This document shows, piece by piece, positions 8,485-14,851 of a stretch of DNA of 16,633 nucleotides; the first letter of the stretch is position 1, and each line of letters starts with the position of its first letter. The position numbers were made by a program, and so were the translations under genes. The stretch comes from an uncultured bacterium. GTDB lineage: Bacteria; Spirochaetota; Brevinematia; DTOW01. The notes under the pieces are model-generated. The model ran no database searches. It was not told where the DNA came from and saw nothing but the letters and a program-made list of their open reading frames with translations. The DNA is taken from contig CALFVP010000195.1 in the NCBI GenBank assembly GCA_937928175.1, positions 1-16,633 on the forward strand, read 5' to 3'.

Positions 8485-8540
8485 ACCTCTACCCCTAAAA
8501 TTTTATAAGTTTTGTCTTTAAAAAACAAAAAAAGTTTTAC

Positions 8541-8569
8541 ATTATAAATTTACAAAAATTATCGGTAAA
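8541..8569 (-). promoter_or_regulatory. Candidate dnaJ promoter
   Basis: On the minus strand TTTACC (8569-8564) and TATAAT (8546-8541) are 17 bases apart, in the gap between the 3' end of rnpB and dnaJ. Initiation near 8534 would give a leader of about 50 bases carrying the AGGGG ribosome site. A T-rich run (7 T, G, 6 T) lies just after the -10. Confidence 0.55.
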
Positions 8570-8581
8570 AATAAAGATATA

Positions 8582-8903
8582 GCATAAGGTAAGGTACCCC
8601 GGATTCTGTTTTAGTAGATCATCCATCTAAGTTACTTGTTTACACAAGTAACTTTTGCCTTTCACCTGTAGCATAGGTGTGGTATAACCTGCTGCTACTT
8701 CTTAAAGTTGTACCTCTGCGGGAGGCCAGCACCTAATCTCATGATTAGGCCGGTGAGCTCTTACCTCACCCTTTCACCCTTGCCAGAATGGCGGTCTAGT
8801 TTCTGTGGCCTACCCATAAACACTGGCTATTAACCAGCAGAGATACCACAATTATCCGGAAGTTCCTCCCAAAAAAGGCGATCTACTTAACCTTACCTTA
8901 TGC
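8582..8903 (-). ncRNA. rnpB: RNase P RNA (bacterial, class A-like)
   Basis: Catalytic RNA that trims the 5' leader of tRNA precursors. Read on the minus strand it shows: a 13-bp P1 (8903-8891 with 8594-8582); P2 (8886-8880 with 8620-8614, GTAGATC/GATCTAC); CR-I near 8869-8854 (GAGGAACTTCCGGAT); the signature AGGGTGAAAGGGTGAGGTAAGAGC plus TCACC (8780-8752, in parts); a P12-like hairpin CCTAATC-ATGA-GATTAGG; an 11-bp P18-like hairpin closed by a GTAA tetraloop just before CR-IV (AGATGGATGATC); and CR-V (ACAGAATCCGGGG, 8609-8597). Length of about 320 is small but normal. Oddities: P4 departs from consensus with compensating changes, P3 is reduced to CC-T6-GG, and P1 includes the last codon and stop of ilvB. 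No promoter is obvious at its 5' end, so processing from the ilvB transcript is possible. Mature ends are estimated from P1 (minimum 8585-8900). Confidence 0.95.
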
Positions 8904-10589
8904 CATAGCTTCTATCATTTCCATAAGCCCCCTACCAGCAGGAACCATTGGCAACACATTTTCTTCTTTCTCAACCCAAACATCTAAAATAAACGGTCCT
9001 TTATGATCCAGCATTTCCTTTATTGCACTTCTAAGATCACTAGGTTTATCAACCTTAAGTCCTTTAATGTTATAAGCATCAGCAATTTTAACAAAATCAG
9101 GTGTGTACTTATCTTCAGAAACACCAAGAAATACAGAAGAATACCTTTTACCGTAAAATAACTCTTGCCATTGTCTAACCATCCCAAGATAAAAGTTATT
9201 AACAATAATAACTTTTACATCTATTCCATACTCAGAAACGGAAGCAAGTTCTTGCAATGTCATCTGAAAAGATCCATCACCAACAAAAGCAATAACGGTA
9301 CTATCAGGTTTAGCCACTTTAGCACCTATAGCAGCGGGAAAGCCGTATCCCATAGCTCCAAGTCCACCTGAACATAACCAACTTCTAGGATACCTAAACT
9401 TGTAATACTGGGCAACCCACATCAAATGTTGTCCAACATCAGCAGTAACTATCGCCTTACCACTTGTTAAATCAGAAACCGTCTCTATCAAAAATTGAGG
9501 TTTTATTGATGATTCACTTTCCTTATATTTAAGAGGATGCTCTTTTTGCCACTCTCTTATCTGATTAATCCACTCTTCTGTATCTAGCTTGCTAACCAAA
9601 GGAATTAAATCTTTCAAAACTTCTTTAACATCACCAACAATCGGAACATCAACTACAACGTTTTTACTTATTGAGGAAGGATCTATGTCTATATGTATCT
9701 TTACAGCATTAGGTGCAAAAGTCTCAACTTTACCAGTAACTCTATCATCAAACCTGGCTCCAATAGCAATAAGAACATCACAATTGCTAACAGCATAGTT
9801 TGTAGCAACACTTCCATGCATTCCTAACATACCCAAATTCAACGGATGATCAGCATCGATAACCCCTAATGCCATAAGAGTAGTAGCAACAGGAGCGTTT
9901 AACTTTTCAGCAAATTCAACCAATTCTTTCGAAGCATTTGAATGAATAACACCACCACCACAGTATATAATTGGTTTCTTAGCTCTTTTTATAACTTCAA
10001 CAGCTTTCTTTATTTGCACAGGATGCCCTTTGTACTGAGGTTTGTAACTTTTTATGTCAACCTTATCAGGATACTCAAACTCTGTTTCCATAACTTGAAC
10101 ATCTTTTGGTAAATCAACTACTACAGGTCCAGGTCTACCAGAACTTGAAATATAGTAAGCAGCTTTGACAGTCCATGCTAATTCATCAACTCTCTTAACT
10201 ATCTTATTCCACTTAGTAATAGGTCTAGTTATACCTGTAGTATCAACTTCTTGGAAGGCATCACTACCAACAAGCGAAGTGGCTACCTGTCCCGTAAAAA
10301 CAACTATAGGAATAGAATCCATATAAGCACTTGCTATTCCAGTAGTGGTATTAGTGGCACCAGGCCCACTAGTAACTATAACTGTACCAGGTCTCCCTGT
10401 AACTCTAGCATAACCATCAGCAGCAAACGCAGCATTCTGCTCATGCCTAACAAGATAAAGATGTATGTCTTTCTCTTTATACAACTCATCAAAAGTTGGC
10501 AATATAGCACCTCCAGGATACCCAAACACCTTGGTTACACCTTCCCTTTTTAAAGACTCTAACAATATTCTAGCACCATAAAACTTCAT
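8898..10589 (-). CDS. ilvB: Acetolactate synthase large (catalytic) subunit
   Basis: Joins two pyruvates to acetolactate, or pyruvate and 2-ketobutyrate to acetohydroxybutyrate, the first shared step of valine, leucine and isoleucine synthesis; cofactors are thiamine diphosphate, Mg2+ and FAD. The 563-residue protein has the catalytic Glu at 50 (LVRHEQNAAFAADGYAR), VTSGPGATN (about 72-80), FQEVDTTGITRPITKW (112-127), the FAD-domain stretch IGARFDDRVTGK (276-287) and the thiamine-diphosphate motif running from GDGS (437) to NN (about 465). AGGAG sits 6 bases before the ATG, one of the few clear Shine-Dalgarno sites here. The regulatory subunit gene ilvN is absent on both sides; upstream is a thiamine-binding-family gene, and downstream rnpB overlaps the stop codon. 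A catabolic AlsS role is less likely given the FDDR and QEVD context, but cannot be excluded. Confidence 0.95.
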   Translation of the reverse strand: MKFYGARILLESLKREGVTKVFGYPGGAILPTFDELYKEKDIHLYLVRHEQNAAFAADGYARVTGRPGTVIVTSGPGATNTTTGIASAYMDSIPIVVFTGQVATSLVGSDAFQEVDTTGITRPITKWNKIVKRVDELAWTVKAAYYISSSGRPGPVVVDLPKDVQVMETEFEYPDKVDIKSYKPQYKGHPVQIKKAVEVIKRAKKPIIYCGGGVIHSNASKELVEFAEKLNAPVATTLMALGVIDADHPLNLGMLGMHGSVATNYAVSNCDVLIAIGARFDDRVTGKVETFAPNAVKIHIDIDPSSISKNVVVDVPIVGDVKEVLKDLIPLVSKLDTEEWINQIREWQKEHPLKYKESESSIKPQFLIETVSDLTSGKAIVTADVGQHLMWVAQYYKFRYPRSWLCSGGLGAMGYGFPAAIGAKVAKPDSTVIAFVGDGSFQMTLQELASVSEYGIDVKVIIVNNFYLGMVRQWQELFYGKRYSSVFLGVSEDKYTPDFVKIADAYNIKGLKVDKPSDLRSAIKEMLDHKGPFILDVWVEKEENVLPMVPAGRGLMEMIEAMA

Positions 10590-10595
10590 AAAAAT

Positions 10596-10640
10596 CTCCT
10601 ATTTATAATTGAGTATATAAAAAATCCACTCAAAAATCAA
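10596..10640 (-). promoter_or_regulatory. Candidate ilvB promoter with ribosome site and overlapping inverted repeat
   Basis: On the minus strand TTGATT (10640-10635), 17 bases, TATACT (10617-10612), then AGGAG (10600-10596) six bases before the ilvB ATG. An inverted repeat, TTGAGT and ACTCAA separated by 13 bases (10609-10614 and 10628-10633), overlaps the -10 and the spacer, where a repressor would block polymerase. It lies in the 61-base gap after the MTH1187-family gene, so ilvB can be transcribed on its own. Confidence 0.55.
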
Positions 10641-10650
10641 ATTAAAAATA

Positions 10651-10971
10651 TCAACTCTCTTTTAACTTTTTCATAACAGATTCATACTTACTTAAAGGTG
10701 TTACTTCTTTATCAACTCTAACATCTAATTTCAAAAAAGAAACAATCCTAGGTATCTCATCAATTGAAACAGTATTTTCAATAGCATGTACAATCGCAGA
10801 AAAAACATCTCCAAGCTCACCGTAAACAACAGTACTAGTAGGATAAAGATCAACTTTAACTTTCTCATTAGCAGACAACAACTTGAAAAATTTAGCAATA
10901 ACATCGGATAAACTACCACTTTCAGAACGAAGTTTTATTGGAACAATGCTTACCTCAACTATACCCTTCAT
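10651..10971 (-). CDS. MTH1187/YqgV-family thiamine-binding-type protein
   Basis: A small protein of 106 residues from the ATG at 10971. An in-frame ATG at 11019 would add 16 residues that do not match the family, while MKGIVEVSIVPI at the chosen start matches the family opening 'VIAEVSIVPLG'. Also seen are the central YPTSTVVYGELGDVFSAI (family 'L.PMGT.IEGE.DEV...I'), and the C-terminal RIVSFLKLDVRVDKEVT matching 'RV.T.IKIDDR.DK'. Members form ferredoxin-like tetramers that bind thiamine or its hydroxymethylpyrimidine part in solved structures; the physiological role is unsettled. It lies 61 bases upstream of ilvB on the same strand; IlvB needs thiamine diphosphate. No Shine-Dalgarno; TAAAAT (10984-10979) ends 7 bases before the ATG. 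Family call is good, function is not established. Confidence 0.75.
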   Translation of the reverse strand: MKGIVEVSIVPIKLRSESGSLSDVIAKFFKLLSANEKVKVDLYPTSTVVYGELGDVFSAIVHAIENTVSIDEIPRIVSFLKLDVRVDKEVTPLSKYESVMKKLKES

Positions 10972-11066
10972 AAAAATAATTTTAACAAAATCACTAAAAA
11001 AATTCCACCCCATCACCACAAAAATTACAAAACCCTCAAACTACCTTACCCTAATTTTAACACCAA

Positions 11067-11132
11067 ACTGGTTATACCAGTACTGGTTACACCAGTAAAA
11101 CTGGTCACACCAGTAAAACTGGTTACACCAGT
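11067..11132. repeat. Array of four 15-base palindromes ACTGGT-N3-ACCAGT (candidate GntR/FadR-type operator array)
   Basis: Four units, at 11067-11081, 11082-11096, 11100-11114 and 11118-11132, each with perfect 6-base arms and a 3-base centre (TAT, TAC, CAC, TAC). Units 1 and 2 abut; AAA separates the others, giving periods of 15, 18 and 18. The core TGGT-N3-ACCA follows the operator pattern known for the FadR subfamily of GntR regulators (for example FadR and PdhR sites). The array is 96 bases upstream of the MTH1187-family start and 147 bases upstream of the acpS start, so either or both could be controlled. In RNA it would form only weak 6-bp hairpins. The repeat itself is certain; the regulator is inferred. 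Confidence 0.85.
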
Positions 11133-11242
11133 TTAGGGTTTTATAAAACTTTTTAGAAAGTTTTTGTAAAAATCCTCTAAATATTGATAACGTTTTAACG
11201 AAAAAAGAGATTAAAATAAATGCAAAGTTTAAAAAATGAAAT

Positions 11243-11272
11243 TTGTAAAAGTAAATTACGTTTGTTTATTAT
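11243..11272 (+). promoter_or_regulatory. Candidate leaderless promoter of acpS
   Basis: TTGTAA (11243-11248), 18 bases, TATTAT (11267-11272), then 6 bases (AGCAAC) to the ATG at 11279. There is no Shine-Dalgarno. The spacing places the transcription start at or next to the start codon. Confidence 0.45.
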
Positions 11273-11278
11273 AGCAAC

Positions 11279-11644
11279 ATGGTTAAGGTAGGAATAGACA
11301 TTACAGATATAGAGAGAGTAAAGAAGTTTTACGAAAGGAAAGGAGAAAAGTTTATAGATAGGATTCTCACACCAAAAGAGAAAGAGTACGTTATGAGGCA
11401 CGAGAAATTTCTTTTAAACTTAGCTGGAAGGTTTGCAAGCAAAGAAGCGTTCTTTAAAGCACTTGGAACAGGAATAATAAACTTTCAAGAAGTGGAAATT
11501 CTTAACAGTTCTTCTGGTAGACCTTACGTAAAGGTTTACGGTAAAACTAAAGAAATACTTGAATCGATGAATGTAAAAAATGTAGATATATCGATATCTC
11601 ACACTGATCTGTCAGCAATTTCAATAGTAATACTTGAAATATAG
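11279..11644 (+). CDS. acpS: Holo-[acyl-carrier-protein] synthase AcpS
   Basis: Transfers 4'-phosphopantetheine from coenzyme A to a serine of acyl carrier protein, making it active for fatty-acid synthesis. The 121-residue protein has the family's two metal-binding motifs: VGIDITDIERV with Asp7, and AGRFASKEAFFKALGTG with Lys55 and Glu56. It also has FQEVEIL, SSGRP and the C-terminal DISISHTD. Length is typical (about 120). It is a single plus-strand gene between minus-strand units. Its TAG stop is immediately followed by the complement of the glmS stop with no base between. Upstream lies the palindrome array that may regulate it. Confidence 0.96.
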   Translation: MVKVGIDITDIERVKKFYERKGEKFIDRILTPKEKEYVMRHEKFLLNLAGRFASKEAFFKALGTGIINFQEVEILNSSSGRPYVKVYGKTKEILESMNVKNVDISISHTDLSAISIVILEI

Positions 11645-13489
11645 TTACTCAACGGTAACACTTTTAGCCAAGTTTCTTGGTTTATCAACGTCTAACCCTT
11701 TAATTGTTGCGATGTGGTATGCAAGTAATTGAAGAGGTATGACATTTATTATTGGTGAAAGAACTTCTATGGTATTTGGAACAGTTACAACGTAGTCAGA
11801 AATTTTTGAAATTTCTTTATCATCTTCGTTAACTATTGATATAACTTTACCACCTCTAGCCTTAACTTCTTGAATATTACTTATGATCTTACTGTAAATT
11901 GAACCTTTTGTAGCTATAACAACAACTGGCATATTTTCATCAATCAGAGCTATTGGTCCATGTTTCATTTCAGCAGCTGGATAACCTTCAGCATGAATAT
12001 ACGATATTTCTTTCAATTTAAGTGCTCCTTCAAGTGCTATGGGGTAATTGTAATGTCTTCCTAAATATAAAAAATTTCTACTTTTATAAAACTCTTTTGC
12101 TATATCATTTGTTATTTTGTTTGTTGTATTCAAAGTATATTCTACAAGTTCTGGGATTTTCTTTAAGTTAGAAACTATTTCTCTACCTTCAAAAATTCCT
12201 AATCTTTTTCTCCTACCTACAAATACACTAAGCATAATAATAGCTACCATCATGTTTGTAAAAGCTTTAGTTGAAGCAACACCTATCTCAGGTCCAGCAT
12301 GTATATATATACCCATTCCTGCTTCTCTGGCGATGGTACTACCAACAACGTTAACAATTCCCATAGTAATACTTCCTTTCCTTTTAGCTTCTCTAAGTGC
12401 CTCAAGGGTATCCATAGTTTCACCTGACTGAGAAACGGCAACAACCACATCTCTAGGAGAAACCATAGGATTTCTATACCTAAACTCGGAAGCATAATCA
12501 ACTTCTGTAAGAATTCCACCAATATTTTCCATAACGTATTTACCAACCATACCAGCATAGTAAGCAGTACCACAACCTATAAAAACAAATTTCCTTATCT
12601 TATGAATATAATTTTCCAATTTAGCAATTCCACCTAACTTTACAGCACCTTCATCTTCAAGCAATCTACCCCTAATACAATTTTCTATAGCAACAGGTTG
12701 TTCAAATATCTCTTTAAGCATGTAATGAGGGTAATTACCCTTATTAAGACTCTCAATTTCCCAATCAACTACAAAAACATCTTTTTTTACATCTTCTCCT
12801 GCAAAATCTTTAGTTTTTATATCATCTTTTCTAACAATAGCTATTTCTCCATCTTCTAGATATATAACGTTTTTAGTATGTTTAACTATAGCGTTAATGT
12901 CAGAAGCAATTATACTTTCATTATCACCTACACCAACAACTATAGGACTACCTTTTCTAACAGCTATAAGCTTATCAGGTTCCTTCAAATACGATATAAC
13001 TAAACCAAACGTACCACTAAGTTCTTTAACAGATAATATTACAGCATCTTCAAAAGTATTATCTTCCTTTATATGCTCTTCTATAAGGTTAACTATAACT
13101 TCAGTATCAGTTTGACTATAAAAATAATACCCCTTTCTTACTAACATTTCTTTTAAAACTGAATAATTTTCTATAACACCGTTGTGTACCAATATTATTT
13201 CTCCACTGTTACTAATATGTGGGTGAGCATTTGGGACAGTGACACCACCGTGTGTAGCCCATCGAGTATGCCCTATAGCCAAATTACTCACTTTTGAAAA
13301 ATCTATATTCTTAACCTTTGCTTCTAAATTAGAAATTTTGCCAACTTCTTTATAAATCCTAAACTTAGAATCTTCTATAAAAGCAACACCTGCAGAATCG
13401 TACCCCCTATACTCCAATTGCTTCAATCCTTCAATAACAACTTCTAAAGGATTTGACTTAACACCAATATAGCCAACAATACCACACAT
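11645..13489 (-). CDS. glmS: Glutamine--fructose-6-phosphate aminotransferase (isomerizing) GlmS
   Basis: Makes glucosamine-6-phosphate from fructose-6-phosphate and glutamine, the entry step to UDP-GlcNAc for peptidoglycan and surface sugars. The 614-residue protein starts MCGIVGYIG with the nucleophile Cys2 of the class II glutaminase domain, followed by LEYRGYDSAGVA, HTRWATHG and HNGVIENY. Two SIS sugar-isomerase domains follow (FIGCGTAYYAGMVGKY, VSQSGETMDTLEAL; then YLGRHYNYPIALEGALKLKEISYIHAEGYPA in parts). It ends DKPRNLAKSVTVE, the invariant C-terminus. No glmS ribozyme or GlcN6P riboswitch fits in the 39-base gap upstream. The start has no Shine-Dalgarno but a promoter-like element directly before it. 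It converges with acpS at adjacent stop codons. Confidence 0.98.
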   Translation of the reverse strand: MCGIVGYIGVKSNPLEVVIEGLKQLEYRGYDSAGVAFIEDSKFRIYKEVGKISNLEAKVKNIDFSKVSNLAIGHTRWATHGGVTVPNAHPHISNSGEIILVHNGVIENYSVLKEMLVRKGYYFYSQTDTEVIVNLIEEHIKEDNTFEDAVILSVKELSGTFGLVISYLKEPDKLIAVRKGSPIVVGVGDNESIIASDINAIVKHTKNVIYLEDGEIAIVRKDDIKTKDFAGEDVKKDVFVVDWEIESLNKGNYPHYMLKEIFEQPVAIENCIRGRLLEDEGAVKLGGIAKLENYIHKIRKFVFIGCGTAYYAGMVGKYVMENIGGILTEVDYASEFRYRNPMVSPRDVVVAVSQSGETMDTLEALREAKRKGSITMGIVNVVGSTIAREAGMGIYIHAGPEIGVASTKAFTNMMVAIIMLSVFVGRRKRLGIFEGREIVSNLKKIPELVEYTLNTTNKITNDIAKEFYKSRNFLYLGRHYNYPIALEGALKLKEISYIHAEGYPAAEMKHGPIALIDENMPVVVIATKGSIYSKIISNIQEVKARGGKVISIVNEDDKEISKISDYVVTVPNTIEVLSPIINVIPLQLLAYHIATIKGLDVDKPRNLAKSVTVE

Positions 13490-13497
13490 GAAAACAA

Positions 13498-13526
13498 TTA
13501 TTAAAACTTCAAAATCAAACTATCAA
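13498..13526 (-). promoter_or_regulatory. Candidate promoter of glmS, near-leaderless
   Basis: On the minus strand TTGATA (13526-13521, five of six to consensus), 17 bases, TAATAA (13503-13498), then 8 bases to the glmS ATG. It fits wholly in the 39-base gap after the flippase gene. The last base of the -10 is A where T is expected, which weakens it. Confidence 0.45.
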
Positions 13527-13528
13527 TT

Positions 13529-14851
13529 TCAGATTGATTTGTAATCACCAGATAACGTACTTTCTTCCTCTAAGCTCTCTAACTTTTCTCTCTTAGATAG
13601 AAGTATGATAACAACAAGAGATAAAAACAAAAAACACCCAGCAACAAAATCAACCAATATCATTTCTTGAAAAGTACTATGGAAAAATATAAATCCTAAA
13701 ATGAGAATCAAATCTGAAAGTAAAAGAGGTATCATAAAAAACCAGTTCTTAAAAACAATACCGTAATTTATCAGTATAAGGGAAACACCTATAGGTACAA
13801 AACATATAGTAAACATAAAAAGTATGGGTTTAGCAGCTAGATACCTCTCACCAAATATCGTTAAAATAATATCACCAAAAAACAGTACAAAAACTACGTA
13901 AAAAAAACTAGAAAGAATTGCAAGCAAAATACCTTTAAACAAAGCTTTTACACTAGCATTATAACCTTTTTTGCGGAGATCTTCTATCATTCTAGGTAGG
14001 ACAACGTAAGATATGGGAACTATTACAAACAAATTCGCCTTAGCAACAGTAGAAGCAACTGCAAATATATCTGTATCAACTTCATTGAAATACCTTCTTG
14101 AAAATATAACATCACCGAAGTTTAAAACACTATAAAAAACGTTTATAAGAACTATGGGTATAAGAGGTAAAAAATAAGACAAATTGATATTATCGTTATC
14201 ATTTTCATACAAAACACTTGAATAATCTTTATGCAAAACAACAACAAGAGAAGAAACAACAAAACAAACCACAATTCCAATTAATGTAGCTACAATAGCT
14301 CCAATATACCCATTCCACAGTAAAACGTAAGGATAAGTAAAAATAAACCTAGTGAAAGGGTAAACAAACGTAACAACCCCTAAAACAAAAAACATCTTCA
14401 AAGATTGAAATAAAGAAGATGTTATACTAGTAATGTAAGAAAAAATAACAACAGCCAAAGTCAAAAAAATAGCAAAATACTCAACATTTATAAACATTGC
14501 TAAGCTGGAATAGAAAGGAGAAAACAAAACAAACAAAGACAAAATAACAATAAAAGAGTATATAGAAAACTTGTAAGAGACACTAATAGCTTTACCAATT
14601 CTTTTTTCCAATATAAGGTTGGAAGTTTCTCTAACATTAAACATTCTGAAAGCTACAGCAACGGTGCTAAGAATATTTACTATAGAGTTAAGAGACATAA
14701 CAGCTCCGTACTGTCCTGGTGGTAAACTCCTTGTATATATTATATTAACTAGAAATGCAAACAAATTTCCCAACACCGTAAAAAAAATTAACACAATAGA
14801 ATCAGAATAAAACCTATCAGTTTTTATTTTTTCAAAAACTTTACTTATCAC
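13529..14851 (-). CDS. Polysaccharide-type lipid flippase (MOP/Wzx-like membrane protein)
   Basis: A 440-residue integral membrane protein with about twelve to fourteen hydrophobic segments spread over the full length, a first helix followed by 'YTRSLPPGQYGAVMSLNSI' (the 'R.L...EYG.....' pattern after helix 1 of Wzx/RfbX proteins), and mid-protein 'RRYFNEVDTDIFAVASTVAKA' resembling the 'K.F......G.Y..A...A' motif of the family (quoted in parts). Members flip undecaprenyl-linked oligosaccharides, though the substrate cannot be read from sequence. It starts with GTG at 14851, overlapping the end of dut by 11 bases; AGGAG inside dut lies 9 bases before the GTG, so translation is coupled. It is followed by glmS, which supplies amino-sugar precursors. 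No glycosyltransferase cluster adjoins it. MurJ is less likely. Confidence 0.8.
   Translation of the reverse strand: MISKVFEKIKTDRFYSDSIVLIFFTVLGNLFAFLVNIIYTRSLPPGQYGAVMSLNSIVNILSTVAVAFRMFNVRETSNLILEKRIGKAISVSYKFSIYSFIVILSLFVLFSPFYSSLAMFINVEYFAIFLTLAVVIFSYITSITSSLFQSLKMFFVLGVVTFVYPFTRFIFTYPYVLLWNGYIGAIVATLIGIVVCFVVSSLVVVLHKDYSSVLYENDNDNINLSYFLPLIPIVLINVFYSVLNFGDVIFSRRYFNEVDTDIFAVASTVAKANLFVIVPISYVVLPRMIEDLRKKGYNASVKALFKGILLAILSSFFYVVFVLFFGDIILTIFGERYLAAKPILFMFTICFVPIGVSLILINYGIVFKNWFFMIPLLLSDLILILGFIFFHSTFQEMILVDFVAGCFLFLSLVVIILLSKREKLESLEEESTLSGDYKSI

Larger units (their letters stand above)
10972..11278. other. Long intergenic region between the MTH1187-family gene and acpS
   Basis: A 307-base stretch between divergent genes with no convincing gene. 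It holds the palindrome array (11067-11132), flanked by CCCTAA (11049-11054) and its complement TTAGGG (11133-11138). Next come the 12-base palindrome GTTTTATAAAAC (11138-11149) and an overlapping AT-rich hairpin (11145-11164, 8-bp stem, TTAG loop). The probable acpS promoter is at its right end and the probable promoter of the MTH1187-family gene at its left. A 23-codon frame starting at ATG 11220 runs over the acpS start, but I do not call it. Confidence 0.7.

Noticed and set aside
8521..8537. T-rich run on the minus strand as the rnpB terminator
   Set aside because: No stable G-C stem precedes the T-run, and it falls just after the probable dnaJ -10.
8485..8540. CIRCE (HrcA) operator upstream of dnaJ
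   Set aside because: No TTAGCACTC/GAGTGCTAA inverted repeat is present.
10972..11019. Longer start for the MTH1187-family protein
   Set aside because: The added 16 residues (MVMGWNFFSDFVKIIF) lie outside the family, and the family opening EVSIVPI follows the later ATG at 10971.
11067..11132. CRISPR array
   Set aside because: The repeats are only 15 bases and the 'spacers' are 0 or 3 bases; no cas gene is nearby.
11145..11164. Hairpin as an intrinsic terminator
   Set aside because: The stem is almost all A-T with a single G-C pair, and no gene reads into it from the left on the plus strand.
11220..11291. 23-codon upstream frame overlapping the acpS start (possible leader peptide)
   Set aside because: No known leader features and no family match; the proposed acpS promoter would start transcription after it. 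Short frames are common in such DNA.
13490..13528. glmS ribozyme upstream of glmS
   Set aside because: The gap to the flippase gene is only 39 bases, too short for the ribozyme, and no core motif is visible.
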